From Bordetella parapertussis (GTDB lineage Bacteria > Pseudomonadota > Gammaproteobacteria > Burkholderiales > Burkholderiaceae_B), in the NCBI GenBank assembly GCA_945865935.1, contig CAMBFI010000017.1:1-54205 (forward strand): a DNA stretch of 54,205 nt. The letters run 5' to 3'. The notes beneath the pieces were generated by a model that worked only from the letters and a program-made list of their open reading frames with translations, was not told the origin of the DNA and made no database searches. Positions 27,482 through 35,827 of the stretch are shown in pieces. The translations under genes and the position numbers were made by a program. Each line of letters begins with the position of its first letter. The stretch's first letter is position 1.

Positions 27482-28271
27482 TATTGCAGACCGGATCATG
27501 ACGGTTGCTGGTGCGGTTATGCGCCCGCTAGTCTATATCGGGCTTGCATTACCTGCCGTGATCATCGTCGCAGCAGCGTTTACGGCTGGCGATAGCCTGC
27601 GCTTTCCGCCGGAAGGTCTTTCGTTGCGGTGGTTCAAAGCGGCGATTGAAAGTGGGCCGTTCATGGGCTCGCTTGCGACCAGTACGCGCCTGGCTTGTAT
27701 TGCCACCGTGATTTCTCTTGTCTTGGGTTTGGGTGCTGCGTTTGCGATCGACCGTTACCATTTTCGCGGACGCGAAGCCTTTCGGGCGCTAACCCTATCC
27801 CCGCTTGTGGTGCCGATGGTGGTGCTGGGTCTCGGGTTGCTGCAGCTTCTGTCGTGGTTGAAGCTGAATCAGAGCTTCGTGGGACTGCTGGCAGGTCACG
27901 TGCTGATCACGCTGCCCTACGTGGTGCGTACGTTAAGCGCGAGTCTAATTCTGTTCGACCGAGTTCTTGAGCAGGCCGCTGCGAATTTGCGTGCGCCGCC
28001 TTGGCAGGTGTTGCGGCGCGTGACGCTGCCCTTACTTATGCCGGCGTTGGTGTCGGCAACGGTGTTCGCGTTCGTCACTTCCTTCGGCAATATCACTTTA
28101 TCGGTCTTTTTAGGCACTTCAAGTTCGATCACATTGCCTGTTCAAATTTTTACCTATGTCGAGCATAGCTACGATCCAGTGCTTGCTGCGGTGTCGGCGT
28201 TAGTGATCTTGGTTACATTGCTTCTGCTCGTGGTGATCGAGAAGCTGGTCGGCGTAGAGAGGATTGCATGA
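27471..28271 (+). CDS. ABC transporter permease, PotC type
   Basis: This 266-residue protein starts at the GTG at 27471, chosen because AAGGGGG lies 7 bp upstream; a TTG at 27450 would give a longer form. The first codons overlap the end of the preceding permease by 11 bp, indicating translational coupling. It has six membrane segments and an EAA-loop EQAAANLRAPPWQVLRRV with a coupling helix. It overlaps the ATPase gene by four bases (ATGA). Confidence 0.88.
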   Translation: MRVDIADRIMTVAGAVMRPLVYIGLALPAVIIVAAAFTAGDSLRFPPEGLSLRWFKAAIESGPFMGSLATSTRLACIATVISLVLGLGAAFAIDRYHFRGREAFRALTLSPLVVPMVVLGLGLLQLLSWLKLNQSFVGLLAGHVLITLPYVVRTLSASLILFDRVLEQAAANLRAPPWQVLRRVTLPLLMPALVSATVFAFVTSFGNITLSVFLGTSSSITLPVQIFTYVEHSYDPVLAAVSALVILVTLLLLVVIEKLVGVERIA

Positions 28272-29380
28272 GTGAGGCTAGGATGACAGAGCGGCGTGAA
28301 GGAGGCGAGTCGATTGGACGCGTCGACGCGAAAAGTGGCGCGCAAGGACCCGTAGTTTCTCTGCGAGGTGTGACTAAGACCTATGACGCGTTTGTCGCAG
28401 TCGATGGACTTTCGCTTGACGTTCAGCAAGGCGAACTGTTGTGTTTGTTGGGTCCCTCTGGCTGTGGCAAGACCACGACGCTATCGATGGTTGCGGGCTT
28501 CGTTGAGCCCACCTCCGGCACCGTGTTGATCTCAGGCAAGGATGTTACGCAGATGCCTCCGTATCGACGCGACACCGGAATGGTCTTTCAGAGTTACGCT
28601 TTGTTTCCGCACATGACAGTGCACGCCAACGTCGGCTTCGGTCTCGAAAATATCGGCGTGCCCAAAGCTGAGCTTGCGCAGCGAGTGAATGAAATGCTCG
28701 ACCTTGTAGAGTTAGGCTCTTTGGCGGGTCGGTATCCGCGCGAGTTGTCGGGCGGACAGCAGCAGCGTGTTGCGTTGGCGCGTGCCTTGGCGCTACGGCC
28801 TGCAGTATTGTTGCTAGATGAGCCATTTTCAAACCTTGATGCGCAATTACGCGTGAGGCTGCGCGAAGAATTGCGACGGTTAATCGATCGTATAGATGTC
28901 ACCACGCTTTTTGTGACCCATGATCAAGAAGAAGCGCTGATGCTTTCAGACCGGATCGTAGTGATGAATAAGGGAAAAATCGAACAGATCGGCACGCCTG
29001 AAGAAATCTACGAGCACCCAGCAACCCGCTTCGTTGCTGAATTCATCGGCTGGTGTTCGGTGCTTGAAGGGACAGCCCAGGCAGGCGAATTCGTTTCGTC
29101 CGGGGGCCTACGCTTGCCGGTAGATGCTGTGACAGACCAGGGGCTGCTCGTTGTGCGGCCAGAGTATGTAAAGCTCGCAACGGATGTTGGCGCGGCTCCC
29201 GTGTTCACCGCGCAGGTCGAAAGTTCGAATTATTATGGTGCGATGACAAGGCTTCGGCTGCGGGTCAATGGCGAACAATTGCTCATGGAAGCACATCTGC
29301 CTGGTGGCAGGCGCCCTGTCGCCGGAGACGAGATTCGGATTGAGATCGATGCCTCTGGTATCCGTCTGATCCCAAAATGA
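28268..29380 (+). CDS. ABC transporter ATP-binding protein, PotA type
   Basis: This 370-residue protein has Walker A GPSGCGKTT, a Q-loop VFQSYALFPHM, the signature LSGGQQQR, Walker B LLLDEPFSNLD and an H-loop VTHDQEEAL. A TOBE-like C-terminal region (about 285-370) is typical of polyamine/sulfate/iron importers. An unusual 30-residue polar N-terminal extension precedes the usual VVSLRGVTKTY. It completes the importer with the three genes before it. Confidence 0.93.
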   Translation: MSEARMTERREGGESIGRVDAKSGAQGPVVSLRGVTKTYDAFVAVDGLSLDVQQGELLCLLGPSGCGKTTTLSMVAGFVEPTSGTVLISGKDVTQMPPYRRDTGMVFQSYALFPHMTVHANVGFGLENIGVPKAELAQRVNEMLDLVELGSLAGRYPRELSGGQQQRVALARALALRPAVLLLDEPFSNLDAQLRVRLREELRRLIDRIDVTTLFVTHDQEEALMLSDRIVVMNKGKIEQIGTPEEIYEHPATRFVAEFIGWCSVLEGTAQAGEFVSSGGLRLPVDAVTDQGLLVVRPEYVKLATDVGAAPVFTAQVESSNYYGAMTRLRLRVNGEQLLMEAHLPGGRRPVAGDEIRIEIDASGIRLIPK

Positions 29381-29467
29381 TGTTGACAGAAGTGGATGAT
29401 GACAGAAATTGAACAATGCGCTTCACTAGGCTTCGCTTGAGACCTAGGTATATCTTCGGAGAAAAAA

Positions 29468-30718
29468 ATGAATGCAACTAAGCAGCAACTACTTGACTGG
29501 ATCGAGCAAGATCGCGAGGTACTCGTGGGTTTTCTGCAGGGTTTTCTACGCTGCAAGACGCCGAATCCGCCAGGCAATACGCTTGAAGCGGGTGATTTCA
29601 TCAAGGCCTTTCTCGACAGTCGCAAGTTGTCTTATAAGGTGATCTCACCGCACCCCGAAATGCCCAACATCGTTGCGAGTAAGGCCTTCGAACAGTCGGG
29701 TCGTCACCTGGTGCTTAATGGCCACATCGACGTGTTTCCGATTGGTTTGCTAAGCGACTGGAAGCATGACCCGTGGGGCGGCGAGATTAGCGACGGGCGC
29801 ATCTATGGCCGAGGCGCCTGCGACATGAAGTGCGGAACAACCGCGTCAATCTTCACCTACGTTTACCTGAACCGAATCGCTGAGCAGTTGTGTGGACGGC
29901 TGACCTTGACCACAGTGTCTGACGAAGAGACATTTGGCCCTTGGGGTGCCCGCTACCTAATGGAACACCACGCTGACGAAATATTGGGCGATTGTTGTCT
30001 CAATGGCGAGCCAAGCAGCCCACATTCGCTTCGCTTCGGCGAAAAGGGTCCTTTGTGGCTCAAGTTTAATGTGATCACGCGCGGCGGCCACGGTGCTTAT
30101 GTGCACACCAGTCCGAACTCAATTGCGATTGCTGTTGAGGTAATGAGTCAGTTACGGGGGTTGGTGGGTCAGCGCGCTGAAGAACCCCCAACGGTGGCGG
30201 CAGCCCTTGATGCAGCGTTTGAGACACTCGAGCGCTCTTATGGCAAAGGTGCCGCCAAAACCGTGCGCGAGGTGACAGTCAACTTCGGAAAAATTTGCGG
30301 CGGAGCAAAGGTCAATATGATCGCGGCCGACTGCGAATTTGAAGTCGATTTTCGCACTCCAGTCGGTATGACCCACGCGAGCCTGCTCGCACAGATTGAT
30401 GCAATCTGCGCGCAGCATCCAGAAGTCTCTTACGTGATCATCGGCGCAAATGAATCGAACTGGTGTGAGCCTGAAGCTGAGCTCTACAGCTTAGTTGCGG
30501 ACAATGCTCAACTTATCTCCAAGGTGACACCGGTACGCGTGGTCTCACTTGGCGGAACCGATGCCCGTCTCTGGCGTATGAGAGGCGTTCCAGCCGTCGT
30601 TTATGGGCCCTCGCCGGATTCGATGGGTGTGGCTGACGAGAACGTCACGATTGAAGAGTTTTTACATGTCGTCAAGACACACGTGCTCTCGGCATACGAC
30701 TACCTGAAGGCAAACTGA
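29468..30718 (+). CDS. M20-family metallohydrolase (ArgE/DapE/carboxypeptidase type)
   Basis: This 416-residue protein has the M20 metal ligands: His86 with Asp88 in LNGHIDVFP, the bridging Asp119 in RGACDMKCG, Glu153/154 in SDEETFGPWG, and a C-terminal SLGGTDARLW. A dimerisation domain lies between (about 195-310). These enzymes cleave N-acyl, peptide or carbamoyl bonds of amino acids. Placed after a polyamine-type importer and before a ureohydrolase homologue, it suggests the imported compound is an N-acylated amino compound. That is inference. GGAGAAAAAA precedes the ATG. Confidence 0.9.
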   Translation: MNATKQQLLDWIEQDREVLVGFLQGFLRCKTPNPPGNTLEAGDFIKAFLDSRKLSYKVISPHPEMPNIVASKAFEQSGRHLVLNGHIDVFPIGLLSDWKHDPWGGEISDGRIYGRGACDMKCGTTASIFTYVYLNRIAEQLCGRLTLTTVSDEETFGPWGARYLMEHHADEILGDCCLNGEPSSPHSLRFGEKGPLWLKFNVITRGGHGAYVHTSPNSIAIAVEVMSQLRGLVGQRAEEPPTVAAALDAAFETLERSYGKGAAKTVREVTVNFGKICGGAKVNMIAADCEFEVDFRTPVGMTHASLLAQIDAICAQHPEVSYVIIGANESNWCEPEAELYSLVADNAQLISKVTPVRVVSLGGTDARLWRMRGVPAVVYGPSPDSMGVADENVTIEEFLHVVKTHVLSAYDYLKAN

Positions 30719-30756
30719 GCGCGCCCTTCGCGCTAGCAATTAAGGAGTAGATCCAG

Positions 30757-31842
30757 ATGGCAACAGACAATTATCCAGATTGGGCAACAATTAGTTCTTC
30801 GACGCGCGTGGGCGTAAAACGTTATCCTCGTCTCGCCGAAGATATGCCAACATTTCTTGGCGTGCCAGTCGCGATTTCGCCTAAAGATCTTGAAGGGGCT
30901 GACGTGGTGATTATCGGAGCTCCGTTTGCTGCCGGTTGGGGGGATCAGTATTCTGGTGTAGATAAAAGCGTTTGGCTGGCCGGCCCAAAACGGGTACGGC
31001 AGCAGTCGATTCGCTATGGTGGCTACATTCAGGATTTTGATCTTGATATTTTTGAGCATCTGAAGATTGTCGACTTCGGTGATGCAGAGATACCGCCCGA
31101 AGCAAATTACGTAGCGACCGTCGAGAACATCTTGCGCGCGCAGGCTGCTGTCGAGGTCAAAGTCAATCAGGTACTTGATGCCGGTGCCATCCCGATCGTG
31201 ATCGGACAAAATTCGCCACCCGGTTCCTATGCGATCGCCAAACCAATCGGCGAGCGAGCGCGCGGCAATGTTGGGATGATTAGTCTTGATACGCACTGGG
31301 ACTCATGGCCCGTAGACCATGCAACCTCCGATCCGCGCATCGCTGGCTCGGGTAACTGGAAAGCTAAGCTCTACGAATTGCATCCGAACTATACGATACC
31401 CAACCTAGTTGAGATTGGCGAACGCGGGATGCTCGAAGACAAGTCGTATGTTCGTCATTTCCTGCGTGAAGGCGCACAATTTGCACCGATGTGGCGAGTG
31501 CGCACCCACTTAGGGATAGAAGGGTTGGTCGGCCTTCTTGATCAAGCCTATAAGGGGACAAGCGATGTCTACGTACACTTTGATATGGATGTATTGGGTG
31601 GCGCGGGCCCAGCACCCGGCGACATTTTAGGCGAACTAGCCGAACCGATCGGCATGACTGATTACGAGACAATTCGAATCGCCCATGAAGTCGGTTTGCG
31701 CGGCTTGACCGGAATGTCGTTCATCTGTATCCCACCTGGTTCGGCGGTTATCTACCGAACCATTGTTTACGTGATCACGTATCTGATGGCGGGTCTTGCG
31801 ATTCGTAAGCAGAAGCTGGGGGCGTTGAGCGGACGTACCTGA
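30757..31842 (+). CDS. ureohydrolase-superfamily protein with altered metal site
   Basis: This 361-residue protein aligns with agmatinase/arginase: DVVIIGAPFAAG, ISLDTHWDSW (Asp178, His180, Asp182) and VHFDMDVLGGAGPAPGD (Asp276, Asp278) supply most of the dinuclear manganese ligands. The first ligand motif, normally GGDH, is GQNS here, so the His is Ser153 and the Asp is Asn152. DTH replaces DAH, and LGG follows DMDV where DMDVLDP is usual. Activity on a guanidino group is therefore uncertain. It may bind a single metal or act on another C-N bond. It is the last gene of the polyamine-type importer operon (38-bp gap). Confidence 0.85.
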   Translation: MATDNYPDWATISSSTRVGVKRYPRLAEDMPTFLGVPVAISPKDLEGADVVIIGAPFAAGWGDQYSGVDKSVWLAGPKRVRQQSIRYGGYIQDFDLDIFEHLKIVDFGDAEIPPEANYVATVENILRAQAAVEVKVNQVLDAGAIPIVIGQNSPPGSYAIAKPIGERARGNVGMISLDTHWDSWPVDHATSDPRIAGSGNWKAKLYELHPNYTIPNLVEIGERGMLEDKSYVRHFLREGAQFAPMWRVRTHLGIEGLVGLLDQAYKGTSDVYVHFDMDVLGGAGPAPGDILGELAEPIGMTDYETIRIAHEVGLRGLTGMSFICIPPGSAVIYRTIVYVITYLMAGLAIRKQKLGALSGRT

Positions 31843-31874
31843 TGATCGTGCGCTTACAAAATGACAGCAAAGCG

Positions 31875-31912
31875 ATCCTGTCACTAGATGACAACTCGAT
31901 AGTTGACAGGAT
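31875..31912 (+). terminator. possible terminator of the PotABCD-like operon
   Basis: ATCCTGTCA (31875-31883) and TGACAGGAT (31904-31912) form a perfect 9-bp stem with a 20-nt loop, followed by TCTTCT. The loop is long and the U-tract is weak, so efficiency is uncertain. Confidence 0.35.
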
Positions 31913-32002
31913 TCTTCTACACTGTGTCTACATGAGCATGAAAACAAAAATGGGCTTGAAGGCATGTGTTCGGTACATACCCTGGGGAAGTGATTTCCCG
32001 GG

Positions 32003-32035
32003 CTGGACTCGAACCAGGGACCTGCCGATTAACAG
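32003..32035 (-). repeat. tRNA-Asn 3'-half-like repeat, copy 1 (att-like)
   Basis: Read on the minus strand, the 33 bp run from the anticodon loop CTGTTAATC through the T-arm GGTTCGAGTCC. No 5' half of a tRNA is present, so this is a remnant. It differs from the copy at 50040 by one base. The right end overlaps the ribosome site of the next gene. Confidence 0.7.
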
Positions 32036-32040
32036 GAATT

Positions 32041-32868
32041 ATGATTACGATTAGAGCTCTATTCCTTTTTCTATCGTTGTCTGCATTCACGTCAATCAGC
32101 CAAGCCCAGACGATTACAGTCGGTACCCACTCATTTAAGACGATGGCTCTTATTGCAGCGGGCAATTTCGTGATGGGCTCTAACAATGGGCCCGATGATG
32201 AAAAACCAGAACACCGGGTTTTTGTGAAATCATTTTTGATTGATGTGCTTCCGGTTAGCAATGCTGATTTTGCAAAATTCCTGAACGCACGCGGCTTGAA
32301 AAATCATCTAGGGGAATCCTTTTATGACGACGATGATCGTGATGCAAGAATTCATCAGCAAAACTCGAGCTGGCAAGCAGATCGAGGTTACGAAACACAC
32401 CCAGTCAATGAAGTGAGTTGGGTAGGTGCTCGTGATTACTGCGCCTCATTAAACAAGCGATTGCCAACCGAAGCAGAGTGGGAAAAAGCCGCACGCGGTA
32501 CAGATGGAAGAAAGTATCCGTGGGGCAACTCAAAGCCGGATCGCACTCGGGCTCTGTACGGCGCAGCCTACAACGCGTCTGCACCGGTTGATGCGTTTCC
32601 AGAAGGAGCCAGTCCGTATGGCGTTTTAGACTTATCTGGCAATCAATGGGAATGGGTCGCTAGCGCCTATCGCCCCTACCCCTACAGCGCTGACGATGGA
32701 AGAGAAAATCAAACGCCTGGCCCAATTCGCTCGACCCGCGGTGGCGGGCATGATTCAAGCGAAGACGAACTCACCACGACCCAACGAGGTAGAAACTTAT
32801 CTCGAAATCCAAAAGCGGGGCATCATAATATTGGCTTTCGTTGCGCGAGTTCGTCAAAAGCAGATTGA
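32041..32868 (+). CDS. SUMF1/formylglycine-generating-enzyme-fold protein, exported
   Basis: This 275-residue protein starts at the ATG at 32041 (ACAGGA upstream); the longer frame from 31966 would read through the tRNA-like repeat. It has a signal peptide ending ISQAQ, then the SUMF1 domain: GNFVMGSNNGPDDEKPEHRV, HPVNEVSWVGARDYCA, RLPTEAEWEKAARG, GNQWEWVAS, ending HNIGFRCAS. The Cys pair required for aerobic formylglycine formation is not evident, so it is probably a non-catalytic or ligand-binding member. It sits immediately after a tRNA-Asn-like repeat with no sulfatase nearby. Confidence 0.85.
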   Translation: MITIRALFLFLSLSAFTSISQAQTITVGTHSFKTMALIAAGNFVMGSNNGPDDEKPEHRVFVKSFLIDVLPVSNADFAKFLNARGLKNHLGESFYDDDDRDARIHQQNSSWQADRGYETHPVNEVSWVGARDYCASLNKRLPTEAEWEKAARGTDGRKYPWGNSKPDRTRALYGAAYNASAPVDAFPEGASPYGVLDLSGNQWEWVASAYRPYPYSADDGRENQTPGPIRSTRGGGHDSSEDELTTTQRGRNLSRNPKAGHHNIGFRCASSSKAD

Positions 32869-32973
32869 ACGCTAAAATCTAGCAAACCATCGTCGATGGC
32901 TTTTGCGCTGCGTTGTCGTTAGCTCAGCATCAAAACCGCGATCTTTATCGAATATTTTGAGAGCACACCTCCT

Positions 32974-33945
32974 ATGAAATCTTACTGGATCAACAAAACC
33001 CCGAACGGCACCGAGCTTGAACTGCGCGAACAACCGGTCCCTACGCCCGACCCCGATCAGGTCCTGATACGGGTGTGTGCAACGAGCATTAATCGCGGCG
33101 ACATGCTTGGTACCATTAAGCTTCATAGCGCCAACGGCGGGCGTCCCGCCGGAGTCGATGGTGCTGGAACAGTAGAGGCACTTGGTGCAAATGTTCGTGG
33201 GGTTGCGATTGGCGACCGCGTCATGTTTCGCGCTAAGGGGTGTTTTTCTGAATACGTGGTTGCCGATTCGACCTTGCTCACGCCGGTTCCAGCTTGTCTG
33301 AACTGGGAACAGGCTGCCGTGATTCCAATCGCCTATATCACCGCCTACGAGGCGCTATTGCAATTCGGTGGTATGCAACACGGCGACTGGGTGTTGATTG
33401 CCGGCGCATCTTCTGGCGTCGGTGTCGCGGCGATACAGATCGCAAAAATGTGCGGTGCCAAGGTCATCGGTACCTCTGGATCCGCGGAAAAGCTTACGCG
33501 CTTGAAGGCGCTCGGTCTCGACGCCGGCATCCAAACCCGTGGCGGAAACTTTGCAGAAGAAGCGCGGCAGATCGCAGGCGGCACCGGTATCAAGCTCGCT
33601 GTGAATTTGGTGGGCGGCAGCGCTTTTGCAGGGTGCCTTGAAGCACTCACTGACTTCGGTCGTTTGGCGGTTGTAGGCTACGTTGACGGGCAAATGTTGA
33701 CGGGTCTCGATCTTGAGCCAGTGCATGGCAAACGCCTGCAGATTTTTGGGCTTTCGAATGCGCCCTTATCGACGGCGATGCGTGCGGTTGCGCAACGTGG
33801 CTTCGAGCGCGACGTCATGCCCGCCATTATCGATGGTCGGATCGTACCCGTCATCGATCGCACGTTTTCCTTTGATGAATTACCGGCAGCCAAGCAATAC
33901 GTCGAAGAAAACACCTTGCTGGGCAAAGTCGCCATCCGGTTTTAA
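32974..33945 (+). CDS. quinone oxidoreductase-like MDR enzyme
   Basis: This 323-residue zinc-free medium-chain dehydrogenase has GroES-like N-terminal half PAGVDGAGTVEALGANV, the NADPH Rossmann motif IAGASSGVGVAAIQIA (about 145-160) and the C-terminal PVIDRTFSFDELPAAKQYVE. Zinc-binding Cys and His residues are absent. It resembles the PIG3/QOR branch, which reduces quinones or enals with NADPH. It is a single gene without obvious partners. Confidence 0.88.
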   Translation: MKSYWINKTPNGTELELREQPVPTPDPDQVLIRVCATSINRGDMLGTIKLHSANGGRPAGVDGAGTVEALGANVRGVAIGDRVMFRAKGCFSEYVVADSTLLTPVPACLNWEQAAVIPIAYITAYEALLQFGGMQHGDWVLIAGASSGVGVAAIQIAKMCGAKVIGTSGSAEKLTRLKALGLDAGIQTRGGNFAEEARQIAGGTGIKLAVNLVGGSAFAGCLEALTDFGRLAVVGYVDGQMLTGLDLEPVHGKRLQIFGLSNAPLSTAMRAVAQRGFERDVMPAIIDGRIVPVIDRTFSFDELPAAKQYVEENTLLGKVAIRF

Positions 33946-34049
33946 CTGATTTTTTTCTGAATCTGAACGCGATTTCTTCACCATATTTGATTCTTAGCCG
34001 AAACTGAGCGCCGATGGTATCTGAAGCGGATGGGGTTCGCATTTTATGT

Positions 34050-35387
34050 TTAGCGCATTTCAAACAGTTCTTGGTGAAAACGTCGGCTCGGTAAGCCCTT
34101 TTTTAAAAGCCCGCGCTTGATCGCTTCGCCAAACCCTGTTGAACCGCAGAACCAGACCGTATGTTTTAGGAAATCTGGTACGTTTTCAAAGATTGATTGC
34201 GCAGTTACGGCAGGACTTTTACCACTGATTGAGAGGTGTAGTGCAACGCCCGCTTGTTGGGTCAAGCTTGTCACGCGCTCTACAAGTGCGTGATCCGATG
34301 CGCGCGCACTATAAAAGAGCGAAATCGATTGTCGGGACGGATGGGGATCATGCGCCAACGCTTCAAGGCGCGACAAAAATGGTGTGATGCCGATGCCGCC
34401 TGCAATCCAGATTTGAGGTCCTGTATGTGAGGCGAGATCAAACCTCCCGTAGGGGCCTTCAACGGTCACCGAATCACCTACATGAAGTGTGTGGTTCAGC
34501 GTACGTGTGTAGTCACCAAGCTGCTTGATATGAAAGGTGAGAGTCGCGTCGCCCTTCCAACTCGAGGATAGCGTAAATGGATGATGGCCTTCACGGGCAT
34601 CAAACGTCACAAAGGCGAATTGCCCTTCTCGATGACCTTCCCATGGCGTGGACAGACGGACTTTGACCTCGGTGATTTTGCCGTCCTCGTGTAAGAGGAC
34701 TTGACTGATCTGACCGCTGGCGCGGTGGCTCGCGCCAATGCGTTGAAAAAGCGAGATGAAAGCAGCAGGTATTCCAATAGTGAGAAGTACGCCTACCCAT
34801 ATCCCGATCGGCGTGAGCCAATCGATTTTTCCAAAAAGAATCAGCGTGTGAAATGCCAACATCAGATAGATCACAGCCAAGATGCGATGTGTTTTGAAAA
34901 AATATCGGTAAGGAAATTTTTTCCAAAGTGCGAGTACGGCTAAGACGAGGAGGACATAAAGCGCCCACTCACCCATATCTTTTGCGAGATCTTCGAGGGG
35001 GTTGAAAAAATTACTGTGTTGAAAAAAACCATTCGTGCCACTTGGCGTCGCCAAGTCTTTTCTTTCGTAGAGGCCGAGGTCGATCAGCCATTTATACTTT
35101 TTACTGAGCCAGTGTGCCAATGCAAAGAGTGCCGCCGCGATACCAAGCCATTTGTGGAGACGGTAATGCTTGTCAAGTCCACCCAGGCAATATTCGACCG
35201 CACGCAGTCTTAGTGCGAGTATCACGCCAACGCTCATTGCCACGAAAGACATGATCCCCGTGTAATACAGCAAGGACTTGCGCAAGGCCCAAGGCGCCAG
35301 CGTACGCTCGACATCGGTCAGACTCACCCAGTACAGCATGGTGCCAAGCACCATTAACAGCAGGAAAATCCACTTAATTCTTTTCAT
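34050..35387 (-). CDS. ferric-reductase-like transmembrane flavocytochrome
   Basis: This 445-residue protein has an N-terminal membrane domain of about six helices with candidate heme His in YRLHKWLG, FALAHWL, FKTHRILA and AFHTL. The FAD motif HPFTLSS follows near 267, with the NAD(P)-binding motif IAGGIGITPFLS near 332 and FCGSTGFG near 415. This is the ferric reductase/NADPH-oxidase architecture: electrons pass from NAD(P)H through FAD to heme and across the inner membrane. The acceptor is not known. It converges on the MDR gene. Confidence 0.85.
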   Translation of the reverse strand: MKRIKWIFLLLMVLGTMLYWVSLTDVERTLAPWALRKSLLYYTGIMSFVAMSVGVILALRLRAVEYCLGGLDKHYRLHKWLGIAAALFALAHWLSKKYKWLIDLGLYERKDLATPSGTNGFFQHSNFFNPLEDLAKDMGEWALYVLLVLAVLALWKKFPYRYFFKTHRILAVIYLMLAFHTLILFGKIDWLTPIGIWVGVLLTIGIPAAFISLFQRIGASHRASGQISQVLLHEDGKITEVKVRLSTPWEGHREGQFAFVTFDAREGHHPFTLSSSWKGDATLTFHIKQLGDYTRTLNHTLHVGDSVTVEGPYGRFDLASHTGPQIWIAGGIGITPFLSRLEALAHDPHPSRQSISLFYSARASDHALVERVTSLTQQAGVALHLSISGKSPAVTAQSIFENVPDFLKHTVWFCGSTGFGEAIKRGLLKKGLPSRRFHQELFEMR

Positions 35388-35500
35388 AGAGACCGCAACA
35401 GGAATTATTCGGCACGGAGGTTATTTTGCGCAATGATACGACCATATCGCACTTGATAGCTTTTGATACGCTGGGAAAATTACTTGATGTAGTACCCGAG

Positions 35501-35533
35501 CTGGACTCGAACCAGCGACCTGCTGATTAATAG
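35501..35533 (-). repeat. tRNA-Asn 3'-half-like repeat, copy 2 (att-like)
   Basis: This copy aligns gap-free with the repeats at 32003 and 50040. It has a few differences, including an anticodon-loop CTATTAATC, and the T-stem GCTGG/CCAGC is compensated. The compensatory change suggests it came from a different tRNA gene rather than by simple decay. No tRNA 5' half is present. Confidence 0.65.
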
Positions 35534-35705
35534 GGCATTTAATCTTGAAGGTAGTTATCCGACGATCGCAGGAGTTTGTCAGCGAACAGCAGCATTTTTT
35601 GGACAACTTCTTGCCAGAATCTTTGAGACGATGACAAAAGTCCCACCTCAATTAGTCATGATGCAAGGCGAAGGTCAATCCGCGAGCGGTCAACGCTTCG
35701 CATAG

Positions 35706-35743
35706 TCCTGTTTCAAGGCGACCGCAAACCGGTCGCGACAGGA
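35706..35743. other. two-part stem-loop upstream of the amidase
   Basis: The inner stem GCGACCG (35718-35724)/CGGTCGC (35730-35736) closes a 5-nt loop CAAAC. The outer stem is TCCTGT (35706-35711)/ACAGGA (35738-35743), with a 6-versus-1 internal bulge. No T-run follows. It may be a structured leader or a mobile-element end. Confidence 0.45.
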
Positions 35744-35827
35744 TACGAATTTGTAGTTGTCCCTATTAAAGCTGGTCTAAATTGGTTAATCTTCAAGCAT
35801 TCAAACCTACCTGCCGCTTCGAGCGAA

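Larger units (their letters stand above)
35388..35827. other. gene-free interval with tRNA-like repeat and a stem-loop
   Basis: This 440-bp stretch lies between the divergent flavocytochrome and amidase genes. It holds the second tRNA-Asn-like repeat (35501-35533) and a long hairpin (35706-35743). I see no supported coding sequence. Confidence 0.5.
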
